Below, piece by piece: positions 7,339 through 12,455 of a stretch of DNA of 30,961 bases; positions within the stretch are counted from its first letter, which is position 1; each line of letters begins with the position of its first letter. This DNA comes from a virus, in IMG/VR virus record IMGVR_UViG_3300037070_004046, positions 1 to 30,961 of that record, one strand, 5' to 3'. The position numbers and the translations under genes are program-made. The notes beneath the pieces are model-generated. The model worked only from the letters and a program-made list of their open reading frames with translations, was not told where the DNA came from and did not search any database.

Positions 7339-7574
7339 TACGCATCCTCCATTAGTAGTTGCTCACAGTACTTGCCCCATAGAACGTCACCGACGTTTGC
7401 CATGGCGATAGAGAGGTCACGCAGTTTTGCGTCCCACCTAATGCTGGCTTCTAGGTTGCCCCGTGTTGTAGCTCGGTCTAGTAAACGGTCGCATTTAGCG
7501 ATGGCTTCATCGAGAGCTTTTACTTGCTCCACAGTACGTGGTGCGTTAGTGGTTGGTGTAGTTGTTGAGTTCAT
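7338..7574 (-). CDS. Unknown 78-residue helical protein, first gene of the left operon
   Basis: A Thr/Pro-rich N-terminus (about 14 residues) followed by alternating charged and hydrophobic residues that suggest two alpha helices (VEQVKALDEAIAKCDRLLDR and the segment around RWDAKLRDLSIAMAN). No known motif. ATG at 7574 has AAAGGGG a few bases upstream, and a strong promoter lies about 90 bases upstream. As the first gene of the seven-gene AAA+/VWA operon it could be an early regulator or a complex subunit; neither is shown. Confidence 0.65.
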   Translation of the reverse strand: MNSTTTPTTNAPRTVEQVKALDEAIAKCDRLLDRATTRGNLEASIRWDAKLRDLSIAMANVGDVLWGKYCEQLLMEDA

Positions 7575-7661
7575 ATGAACCCCTTTCTGTGGTTGTCCCC
7601 TGCGATGGGGTTGGTTTATTGGTGGTGCCGTAGGGCTTTCTGTCCCTTAGGCTGTCGCAAG

Positions 7662-7689
7662 TCTATAACGAAACGCTGGAAAATGTCAA
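7662..7689 (-). promoter_or_regulatory. Promoter for the leftward AAA+/VWA operon
   Basis: On the minus strand TTGACA (7689-7684), a 16-base spacer and TATAGA (7667-7662). Transcription would begin near 7655, about 80 bases before the ATG at 7574. Confidence 0.65.
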
Positions 7690-7724
7690 ATATTTTACGA
7701 AAAAACAACGATTTAACAGATTGA

Positions 7725-7739
7725 AATTCGTTTCGAATT
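7725..7739. repeat. Palindrome between divergent promoters
   Basis: AATTCG-TTT-CGAATT is a 6-base inverted repeat whose right arm touches the -35 box of the rightward promoter. A repressor bound here could influence both directions. Confidence 0.5.
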
Positions 7740-7766
7740 GACTTTTTCGAGCGATTGTGGTATATC
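7738..7766 (+). promoter_or_regulatory. Rightward promoter into the GTTACA array
   Basis: TTGACT (7738-7743), 17 bases, TATATC (7761-7766). It points toward the small DNA-binding protein gene at 8147 through the repeat array. Confidence 0.5.
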
Positions 7767-7781
7767 GTGTGTGTTATTGAG

Positions 7782-8107
7782 TGTAACAAAAGTGGGGTTT
7801 GTAACGGTTTTATTATGGGTTTTTATACGTTACAAGCATTAGCCTTATTGGTTTTTGATGTGGTCAAAATAGGGACTTTTTGTAGTGTAACGAATAAAAA
7901 ACCGTTACAATTACCCCCGTTATGTAGCTTGTAACGTGGTATAGGGTTTCATTTGTTACATTTATTTATATATAGGTAGAGAAATAGTAAAGATAAAATA
8001 ATAGGGTGTCCGTTACACTGTTTTCGTTACACTTTTGCTGACCCCTGTTACGGACATTTGGCTGCCCGCTGTGTTGTTACCCGCTTTTGGGGTGGCGGTG
8101 TGTTACA
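7782..8107. repeat. Array of about ten GTTACA/TGTAAC boxes
   Basis: TGTAAC begins at 7782, 7800, 7886 and 7930; GTTACA begins at 7829, 7904, 7955, 8012, 8026 and 8102; near matches start at 8047 and 8076. TGTAACG (7886-7892) and CGTTACA (7903-7909) form an inverted pair with a 10-base spacer. Chance predicts well below one copy of this hexamer (both orientations) in 330 bases. Likely binding sites for a repressor or replication initiator. Confidence 0.75.
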
Positions 8108-8115
8108 AAAAGGTG

Positions 8116-8121
8116 TATACT
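8116..8121 (+). promoter_or_regulatory. Possible -10 box for the 8147 gene
   Basis: TATACT lies just downstream of the last GTTACA box (8102-8107), 25 bases before the ATG. The -35 position has no good match, as expected for a regulated promoter. AAAGGAG at 8135-8141 is the ribosome site. Confidence 0.4.
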
Positions 8122-8146
8122 AAGAGTGTAATTAAAGGAGTAACAT

Positions 8147-8338
8147 ATGCCAGAGCAATTTACTGTCAAAGAGAAGTCCAAAGAACCAGCGTCACAATTA
8201 GTACGGGTTGATACAGCCATGTATAAAGCGATTGTGAAGTTGGCAGAGGAGAATAGTAGGAGCATAACGCTACAAACTAGCATACTTTTAGGTGCTGCTC
8301 TTAATAGAGGGCTACATAACCCATCTGATATGACTTAG
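8147..8338 (+). CDS. Small ribbon-helix-helix-like DNA-binding protein (candidate)
   Basis: A 63-residue protein. After a basic N-terminal tail comes a short strand-like stretch (QLVRVDTAMY), then two predicted helices (KAIVKLAEENS and TLQTSILLGAALNRGL). Strand-helix-helix of about 45 residues is the Arc/MetJ fold, whose dimers bind short operator boxes. No motif is diagnostic, so this is a fold-level guess. AAAGGAG precedes the ATG by five to six bases. The gene sits directly after the GTTACA array, so the simplest reading is that it binds those boxes and controls its own promoter and perhaps the divergent early promoters. Confidence 0.6.
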   Translation: MPEQFTVKEKSKEPASQLVRVDTAMYKAIVKLAEENSRSITLQTSILLGAALNRGLHNPSDMT

Positions 8339-8416
8339 ACACACACACACCACCCCTGTTATGCCCCTATTATGCCCCCCGAAAATGCCCGAATATGCCA
8401 CACACACACACACACT
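8339..8416. repeat. CA-repeat-flanked cluster of four ATGCC boxes
   Basis: A CA/AC run (8339-8351), then ATGCC at 8361, 8372, 8385 and 8395 (spacing 11, 13, 10), then a second CA run (8399-8415). The boxes recur roughly once per helical turn. It begins right after the stop codon of the 8147 gene. Confidence 0.65.
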
Positions 8417-8424
8417 GTATATAT

Positions 8425-8448
8425 CCCCCTATTATTGGGGTCATTTTT
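8425..8448 (+). terminator. Weak terminator after the 8147 gene
   Basis: A run of C (8425-8429), a short A/T loop, GGGG (8437-8440), then TCA and TTTTT (8444-8448). The stem is short, so strength is doubtful. Confidence 0.35.
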
Positions 8449-8455
8449 AGGGTAT

Positions 8456-8480
8456 AAAAAAACGCCCTTGTATAAGGGCG
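8456..8480 (-). terminator. Terminator of the 8623 gene
   Basis: CGCCCTT-GTAT-AAGGGCG gives a perfect 7-base stem. On the minus strand it is followed by seven T, so it stops leftward transcription. On the plus strand only a weak T-rich tail follows. Confidence 0.8.
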
Positions 8481-8494
8481 CTTATTTATAGGTT

Positions 8495-8623
8495 TTAGCA
8501 GTCGGTATTTACACCGCACTCTAGTATCATAGGTGTTCCGTCGCCTGTATTGGCGCTGATAATCATCAGTGCTAGTGCGCTTACGATACCTACTACTAAT
8601 GCTATTTTGCTAGTGGTACTCAT
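8495..8623 (-). CDS. Small single-span membrane protein (42 residues)
   Basis: A short frame: MSTTSKIALVVGIVSALALM, a few more hydrophobic residues, then a polar tail ending ECGVNTDC with two Cys six residues apart. A single membrane segment or uncleaved signal with an exported tail is likely. Support comes from a clean transcription unit: TTGACA-N17-TAGGCT promoter upstream, AAGGGG before the ATG, and a strong terminator just after the stop. Function unknown; small membrane proteins in such solitary units often alter the host surface or exclude other phages, but nothing here proves it. Confidence 0.65.
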   Translation of the reverse strand: MSTTSKIALVVGIVSALALMIISANTGDGTPMILECGVNTDC

Positions 8624-8667
8624 TGTAACCCCTTGTTTTAAGTTGCTTGCCCTTGTGGGCTATCTAT

Positions 8668-8696
8668 AGCCTATCGTATAGGGTCGAATGTGTCAA
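8668..8696 (-). promoter_or_regulatory. Promoter of the 8623 membrane protein gene
   Basis: TTGACA (8696-8691), 17 bases, TAGGCT (8673-8668) on the minus strand, about 45 bases before the ATG. The leader carries a GTTACA box immediately before the start codon (8629-8624). Confidence 0.6.
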
Positions 8697-8739
8697 TGAT
8701 ATTCGAAAATAACGTTGACTCTGAAGGGTAGAATGGCTC

Positions 8740-8806
8740 TGTAACGCTCTGAAACGCTCTGTATGGCGTTGTAACGTCCGAAACGGGTTTCGACCCGTCC
8801 GAAACG
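8740..8806. repeat. Helically phased GWAACG repeats
   Basis: Ten-base units GTAACGCTCT (8741), GAAACGCTCT (8751), GTATGGCGTT (8761) and GTAACGTCCG (8771) follow one another without gaps. CGTCCGAAACG then occurs twice (8775 and 8796) on either side of GGGTTTCGACC. The core GTAACG equals the boxes in the 7782-8107 array, so one protein may bind both. Confidence 0.65.
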
Positions 8807-8833
8807 TTGCAAGCGCCTGAAAAGCGTTTAAAC

Positions 8834-8870
8834 AAAAAAATAACCCCTTGAACGGAAGGGGTTATTTTAT
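8834..8870. terminator. Strong bidirectional terminator after the 9290 gene
   Basis: AATAACCCCTT (8839-8849) pairs perfectly with AAGGGGTTATT (8856-8866) around GAACGG. Runs of A on the left and T on the right let it work in both directions; leftward transcripts end in a T-rich tract. Confidence 0.85.
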
Positions 8871-8879
8871 AGGTTTTAA

Positions 8880-9290
8880 CTAGCGCTTTTTACCTGCGAA
8901 CAAGTCGGTTTTTACGTATCCACCCTTAGCAGGTATCTGTCGTATAGTCCGTTGGCTATCCTTTACGAATAGGTTGCCACGTCCGTTGTAGTACACCGTA
9001 GCACCGTCTAGCAGTCCGTTTTTACCGTTGTAACACTGTAAAACTTCCTTATCTTTAGAGTACTTACCAATCTGTACTAATCGTTCGTCATCAACGGCAT
9101 AAAAGCTATCGAATGACTTGCGAGTATCGACGTTATCACCCCTTGCAATGTCATGCAATGCAATCGACTTCCAAGTGGTGTTTACGTCATCGAGGTCTAA
9201 TACCTCTGTTACATTTACTCCGAATTGTAGCCCCATGTGGGTTTCGATGTCGGTATTAAGTGGTAACCATGAGCCTGAAATAACTGTCAT
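8880..9290 (-). CDS. Unknown 136-residue protein ending in a DLFAGKKR tag
   Basis: A soluble, beta-rich protein with no recognised family. The C-terminus reads KTDLFAGKKR, nearly identical to a peptide found three times in the giant ejection protein (DLFAGKRR at residues 561, 655 and 805 there). The body contains VLQCYNGKNGLLDGATVYYN, which looks like strand-turn-strand. The gene is a separate unit with a TTGACA-N17-TATAGT promoter upstream and a strong terminator right after the stop. The leader has two small hairpins and AGGA about 11 bases before the ATG. The shared tag suggests that it binds the same partner as the ejection protein, or is itself carried in the virion; both are inferences. 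Confidence 0.75.
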   Translation of the reverse strand: MTVISGSWLPLNTDIETHMGLQFGVNVTEVLDLDDVNTTWKSIALHDIARGDNVDTRKSFDSFYAVDDERLVQIGKYSKDKEVLQCYNGKNGLLDGATVYYNGRGNLFVKDSQRTIRQIPAKGGYVKTDLFAGKKR

Positions 9291-9373
9291 AGTAGTTATA
9301 TCCTATCTGTATCATCTGATACTTGAATTGTTAAGTTTCGTACCGCTTGCCGTTCCAGTCGGTACTGGTCATC

Positions 9374-9402
9374 ACTATAGCCGATATGCCCTGTCATGTC
9401 AA
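9374..9402 (-). promoter_or_regulatory. Strong promoter of the 9290 gene
   Basis: TTGACA (9402-9397), 17 bases, TATAGT (9379-9374) on the minus strand. The transcript would have a leader of about 77 bases with hairpins CCAGT-ACCG-ACTGG and GTATCA-GA-TGATAC. Confidence 0.75.
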
Positions 9403-9468
9403 TGGTATTCGCAATAACCATCGACATCACCCCTGTTATTTATGTGTGTGTATCCTGTTGTATCCCAT

Positions 9469-9490
9469 GCCAAGCCAAGCCAAGCCAAGC
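9469..9490. repeat. GCCAA pentanucleotide microsatellite
   Basis: Four perfect tandem GCCAA units followed by GCC, in non-coding DNA, then looser CCATAGCC repeats. Copy number may vary by slippage. Confidence 0.75.
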
Positions 9491-9643
9491 CCCGCCATAG
9501 CCATACCATAGCCGATACATACTATAGGGGGGGGTACAATAAATAATCCGCAATACACTATGATATATAACTCCCCCGAACTTTTTTTAATTTTTAAAAG
9601 GTGTCAACGATTTTTCTAATATATCCAACCCGTATATATGTAG

Positions 9644-9649
9644 TAGAAT
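9644..9649 (+). promoter_or_regulatory. -10 box abutting the 9656 start codon
   Basis: TAGAAT ends six bases before ATG, so transcription should begin at the start codon. No Shine-Dalgarno is present between. The -35 region is A/T-rich without a clear TTGACA. Confidence 0.5.
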
Positions 9650-9655
9650 AAAGTT

Positions 9656-9937
9656 ATGTTTGATTTTCTAAATAAGCTATTGGGCCACAAGACAACAGGT
9701 GAAATTCGTGAGTCAAAAGAAAAATCGAGACGGCTGAAACGAGATGCTGAGCTGCGAAAGAGCGCTGCGAACGCCAAACCCGCTCCGCAGAAGCAACGTG
9801 TCTTCCGACCAGACGCAGACCCCGAATACTACTCGCAGAGGGGGCTAGCTAAGAACGAAGCTGAGTCGCAACGTATGGTTAACGAGTATCGTGAGAAGGG
9901 CTACCCAGGCGTAAAGCCCCTGTTCCCAAAAAATTAG
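9656..9937 (+). CDS. Unknown 93-residue basic protein, probably leaderless
   Basis: The N-terminus MFDFLNKLLGHK is an amphipathic helix, followed by a highly charged helical stretch (REsKEKsRRLKRDAELRK), a Pro/Lys linker and a C-terminal segment with EYYSQRGLAKNEAESQ and YPGVKPLFPK. No family recognised. The first residues resemble those of the giant ejection protein (MFDWISKLFGGG). There is no ribosome site, and a -10 box lies six bases before the ATG, so a leaderless mRNA is likely. A strong terminator begins at the last base of the stop codon. It forms an isolated unit in the accessory region. Confidence 0.7.
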   Translation: MFDFLNKLLGHKTTGEIRESKEKSRRLKRDAELRKSAANAKPAPQKQRVFRPDADPEYYSQRGLAKNEAESQRMVNEYREKGYPGVKPLFPKN

Positions 9938-9959
9938 ACCCCCTACGGGGTCTTTTTTT
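9937..9959. terminator. Terminator between convergent genes
   Basis: GACCCC-CTAC-GGGGTC followed by seven T on the plus strand; the minus strand also has a run of six T a few bases after the stem. It ends the 9656 transcript and may also stop the opposing 10175 transcript. A second inverted repeat, CCTAGTC...GACTAGG, lies at 9962-9987. Confidence 0.8.
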
Positions 9960-9998
9960 ATCCTAGTCGGAACGAATCAGGACTAGGTGCTGTATTCA

Positions 9999-10175
9999 TT
10001 ATAGTATCAGTTCTTCTTCAGTGGCGACAGGGGCTTCTGCTGGCCCGAGTACGGGGTAATCGCTGAACGGGTGGTGCGGTAGGTCCGTCGGTGGTCGCAT
10101 CGCAAATTCTGCTAGTGCCCGTAGTAGCCGTAAAGGATTTTTGACGTATCGTTCGTGTTCGTTTTTTGCTTCCAT
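9999..10175 (-). CDS. Unknown 58-residue protein
   Basis: A short frame starting MEAKNEHERYVKNPLRLLRA and ending acidic (ATEEELIL), with a Pro-rich middle. I chose ATG at 10175 rather than the longer TTG start at 10343 because TTGCTC-N17-TATGCT ends six bases upstream and GAGGG lies just before the ATG. The upstream extension looks non-coding. No family recognised; coding status is moderately supported. Confidence 0.5.
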   Translation of the reverse strand: MEAKNEHERYVKNPLRLLRALAEFAMRPPTDLPHHPFSDYPVLGPAEAPVATEEELIL

Positions 10176-10360
10176 GCCCTCAGCATACACACCAAGGAGA
10201 ACGGGAGCAAGACAGGGGGACCTGTAGTATAGGCACCAACAGGCTTGATTTTTGGCCTTGCCCCGTTCGTAGGGAAAGTACGTTGATGTAACCGTGAAGT
10301 ACACCAACTCCCTTACAGTGCTCCTATATATCATACTTGTCAATGATTTTTCAAGATAAT
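10176..10360. other. Spacer upstream of the 10175 gene
   Basis: Apart from a TTGCTC-N17-TATGCT promoter at 10210-10182 and a lone TTGACA (10343-10338, minus) without a clear -10 box, I see only short hairpins such as CCTGT...ACAGG. No gene is evident. Confidence 0.4.
10182..10210 (-). promoter_or_regulatory. Candidate promoter abutting the 10175 start
   Basis: TTGCTC (10210-10205), 17 bases, TATGCT (10187-10182) on the minus strand, then GAGGGC and ATG. The predicted transcript start coincides with the ATG. Confidence 0.4.
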
Positions 10361-10396
10361 AAAAAAAAGACCTGCGGATTCACGGTCCGCACGTCT
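10361..10396 (-). terminator. Strong terminator of the 10710 gene
   Basis: On the minus strand AGAC-G-TGCGGA, a 7-base loop, TCCGCA-G-GTCT and then eight T. Stem pairing is complete apart from one G-G mismatch. Confidence 0.85.
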
Positions 10397-10500
10397 AGTG
10401 TATATGCTCCGTTTTACGCCCGGAGCAACGGCGTTTCCCATCCCAAGGAAAATTGTGAGGACCGCTCACTCGGAGATATCCCCGTTGGGGGAATCACCTC
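10397..10500 (-). other. Structured 3' region of the 10710 transcript
   Basis: Between the stop codon and the terminator the minus-strand RNA can form three more hairpins: TCCCC/GGGGA (around 10480-10493), GTGAG/CTCAC (10456-10470) and GCTCCG/CGGAGC (10407-10427). With the terminator this makes four hairpins in about 130 bases. No tRNA or known RNA family is recognised. Confidence 0.4.
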
Positions 10501-10710
10501 CTAGGCAGGGTCCCTGAGATAGACGGGGACGGAAATGGCAGGCACCACCTGCAGGTGACGGTTGTTGCGACGGATGCGCTCGCCCTGAAGCGAGTCCATC
10601 TCGTCCTGAATGCGGTCGAGCCTGTCGGGCACGGCAGCGATGAGCCTGTCGAGTTGCTCATTCGAGAGCGACCGCAGGTTCACGGGACAACCGTTGATGA
10701 TGTGCTTCAC
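10501..10710 (-). CDS. Unknown 69-residue coiled-coil-like protein
   Basis: Starts GTG at 10710 with GGGGGGA just upstream. The middle (LSNEQLDRLIAAVPDRLDRIQDEMDSLQGERIRR) has hydrophobic residues at heptad-like positions, so a short coiled coil or helical hairpin is expected, followed by a beta-like tail (HLQVVPAISVPVYL). No family recognised. It is a solitary unit with a strong terminator. Base composition is somewhat more G/C-rich than its neighbours. Confidence 0.65.
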   Translation of the reverse strand: MKHIINGCPVNLRSLSNEQLDRLIAAVPDRLDRIQDEMDSLQGERIRRNNRHLQVVPAISVPVYLRDPA

Positions 10711-10889
10711 CGTTCCCCCCTATGGGATGTTTGTGTTGGATGTTCCAACTGTCTGAATGATACTCCAGATTTAGTACCGACGCCATACCAAAACGACCAT
10801 ATGTAGCGTAGACGCCCGACCAAAAATAGTAGTATACTGAAGACGACCAGCCCATGAGCGATGACACTTACCAGTTACCGTTTCGGGCC

Positions 10890-10918
10890 TAGGCAAACCA
10901 AAAATATAGGTTTATAAT
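10890..10918 (+). promoter_or_regulatory. Promoter of the helicase operon
   Basis: TAGGCA (10890-10895), 17 bases, TATAAT (10913-10918). The start of transcription is expected near 10925. A 9-base inverted repeat flanks it, as expected for a repressor site. Confidence 0.6.
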
Positions 10919-10980
10919 TAGAGGCGGTAAGTGTTACACGCTTGGGTGACCCCCGCCTCTAGTAGGATGGGGGTTTTCTT
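10919..10980 (+). promoter_or_regulatory. Leader with competing hairpins (possible attenuator)
   Basis: TAGAGGCGG (10919-10927) can pair with CCGCCTCTA (10953-10961). Alternatively ACCCCC (10949-10954) plus CCT pairs with AGG plus GGGGGT (10969-10974), followed by TTTTCTT and directly by the ATG. The second form looks like an intrinsic terminator, and the two share bases. If transcription starts at 10925 part of the first stem is absent, so the switch would need an upstream start. Confidence 0.4.
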
Positions 10981-12354
10981 ATGTCCAAACGAGTGGACGA
11001 AATATACGACGAGATAAACGATAAGTTCACGTTCAGGATTTTCCTAGGTGCACCGATGTTCTACGACTCGGACAAGAAGCGATACGTGCACCTGAATGAA
11101 ACGACGATGCTCCGCATCCTGCACCGCCACTCGAGTATCAAGCCACGAGCCAAGCAGAGCGAAGCGAAAGAGGTGTTCGAGCTTGTCAGTTCACTCTCGA
11201 CCGACATCGACGCTCACAAGCACCTGATACTATTCGGTGACGACTATGCCACGCAGAAGGTCTGGAACATGGAGGCGGTCGAGTGGGAGACAGTTCCGAA
11301 AGACATTTCTCATATAGTATGGAGAAGTTCGACAGCTCCGAGCGACGACCCCGACGCAATCGCAGCCGTTCGAAAGTTCTTGCTCGAAGTAGCCAAGGGC
11401 GACGAACGCCATATGCAGGACATCTTACAGGCGTGTGCCCCGCTGTTCACCGCATCAAAGCCCCTAGGTGTCATATGGTTCTCTGGCAATGGGCGTAACG
11501 GTAAGAGTGGAGTCGTAACACTCCTGCACAAACTATTGGGCGACTACCTGACCAAGATGACGCTGCACCAGATAGAAGACGGCAAGATGACCCCCGCATT
11601 GAACGGTCACCTCGGTAACATCCTAGAAGAATCCAGTGAAGGTTACATCAACGACTCCGAGAAGTACAAGATTATTGGTGAGCACGGCACATTCTTAGTC
11701 CGTAAGTACCACTCGCAGGACAGCATCAAAGTCGATACCAGCATGATGCACACTATCTTCAATACGAACAATATCCCGAACTTTGCCGACAAATCATCAG
11801 GGGTCAGGGCCCGTACAATTATCGTTCCGTTCCTTGCGACGTTCAAAGAAGACCCGAACTTCTTCAAGAACACATTCACCGACGAGTTTATGAGTGCCTT
11901 CCTGCACCTAGTAACCGAGGCAGCACAGCAGATACGTGACCAGAACTACACCTATAACTGGGGTCCGATTACCAGCGGTGAAAAACAGACGTACGACGAC
12001 GAGGTGAACACCGTAGAGGCATACATACGCTACCTGCGAACCAAAGCCATTACAGGGTTCACGAACTGGCGTCAGCTCCGTATCCACTACGAAAACTGGT
12101 GCACCGATAATGGCGAGGTGCCACTCGGGCTCAAGGCCATGAAAGCTACATTTAAGCACATTACGAATGCTACTGATAAGGTGATGCGTGAAGGCAATCT
12201 AGTTACTCGACGTTGGGTAATCGACAAGCCAAGCGACGCCAAGATTAAGCGTTCGGTCCTACTCGACGGCATCGGTCTATGGGTTGACCCCGCCAAAGAC
12301 GACGCCCTGAAGAAGGAACCACAAACGAAGCTCGACATTGAAGGGCTGGCGTGA
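10981..12354 (+). CDS. SF3 (D5/P4-type) replicative helicase
   Basis: A 457-residue protein of the phage/plasmid D5 primase-helicase C-terminal class. It has Walker A GNGRNGKS (169-176), Walker B NILEES (213-218), motif C ending in NTNN (261-264) and the arginine-finger segment SSGVRARTI (272-280). The C-terminal 130 residues look like the winged-helix region usual in this family. No primase zinc finger or archaeo-eukaryotic primase motif is visible in the first 160 residues, so primase may be separate or absent. It should load at and unwind the phage origin. ATG follows a T-rich tract with GGGGG upstream, and its TGA overlaps the GTG of the next small gene. Confidence 0.9.
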   Translation: MSKRVDEIYDEINDKFTFRIFLGAPMFYDSDKKRYVHLNETTMLRILHRHSSIKPRAKQSEAKEVFELVSSLSTDIDAHKHLILFGDDYATQKVWNMEAVEWETVPKDISHIVWRSSTAPSDDPDAIAAVRKFLLEVAKGDERHMQDILQACAPLFTASKPLGVIWFSGNGRNGKSGVVTLLHKLLGDYLTKMTLHQIEDGKMTPALNGHLGNILEESSEGYINDSEKYKIIGEHGTFLVRKYHSQDSIKVDTSMMHTIFNTNNIPNFADKSSGVRARTIIVPFLATFKEDPNFFKNTFTDEFMSAFLHLVTEAAQQIRDQNYTYNWGPITSGEKQTYDDEVNTVEAYIRYLRTKAITGFTNWRQLRIHYENWCTDNGEVPLGLKAMKATFKHITNATDKVMREGNLVTRRWVIDKPSDAKIKRSVLLDGIGLWVDPAKDDALKKEPQTKLDIEGLA

Positions 12355-12455
12355 AAGACAAACTACTCGCAGCGTTCATAATCCTCGAGTACGCTATATT
12401 CATTTATCTATTGTGGCAACTACTAACAGCATTAGGAATAGGAGTATACCCATGA
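12351..12455 (+). CDS. Hidden 34-residue membrane peptide
   Basis: GTG start overlapping the helicase stop (GTGA) and a TGA overlapping the next ATG (ATGA), with AAGGG seven bases upstream. The product MKDKLLAAFIILEYAIFIYL continues as LWQLLTALGIGVYP: one long hydrophobic helix with a short charged N-terminus. Coupling on both sides makes it likely to be translated. A helicase-operon membrane anchor or small toxin-like peptide is conceivable, without evidence. Confidence 0.6.
   Translation: MKDKLLAAFIILEYAIFIYLLWQLLTALGIGVYP

Larger units (their letters stand above)
7575..8146. other. Control region with divergent promoters; possible origin
   Basis: This 572-base stretch has no credible gene. 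It carries back-to-back promoters, a short palindrome between them, about ten GTTACA/TGTAAC boxes, an A/T-rich block (7960-8005) and the start region of a small DNA-binding protein gene. Leftward and rightward gene blocks diverge from it. Repeated boxes next to an A/T-rich stretch and a gene for a possible binding protein are what a replication origin or early operator region looks like. Confidence 0.55.
9291..9655. other. 365-base spacer between divergent accessory genes
   Basis: No credible frame on either strand. It holds the leftward promoter at 9374-9402, a GCCAA microsatellite, a block of eight G at 9527-9534, A/T-rich sequence (9535-9650) and the rightward -10 box next to the 9656 start. 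Another TTGACA on the minus strand (9607-9602) lacks a partner -10 box. Confidence 0.5.
10711..10980. other. Regulatory spacer before the helicase operon
   Basis: No gene is seen. ACCAAAAATA occurs twice (10819-10828 and 10897-10906), each time four to six bases before a -10-like box (TATACT at 10833, TATAAT at 10913). ACACTTACC (10864-10872) and GGTAAGTGT (10926-10934) form an inverted pair around the TATAAT promoter. The end is occupied by a hairpin leader. Confidence 0.5.

Noticed and set aside
7767-7932. Open frame after the rightward promoter (GTG at 7767 or ATG at 7815)
   Set aside because: It consists largely of the GTTACA array and has no ribosome site; composition is not protein-like.
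9596-9612. TTGACA on the minus strand at 9607-9602 as a third promoter
   Set aside because: No acceptable -10 box at 16-18 bases and no gene in that direction before the 9402 promoter.
10176-10343. TTG-started N-terminal extension of the 58-residue protein
   Set aside because: Cys/Tyr-rich, unnatural sequence; a promoter ends just before the ATG at 10175.
10658-10867. 69-codon minus frame overlapping the 10710 gene
   Set aside because: Wrong frame relative to the supported gene, with no start signal, and it covers a promoter region.
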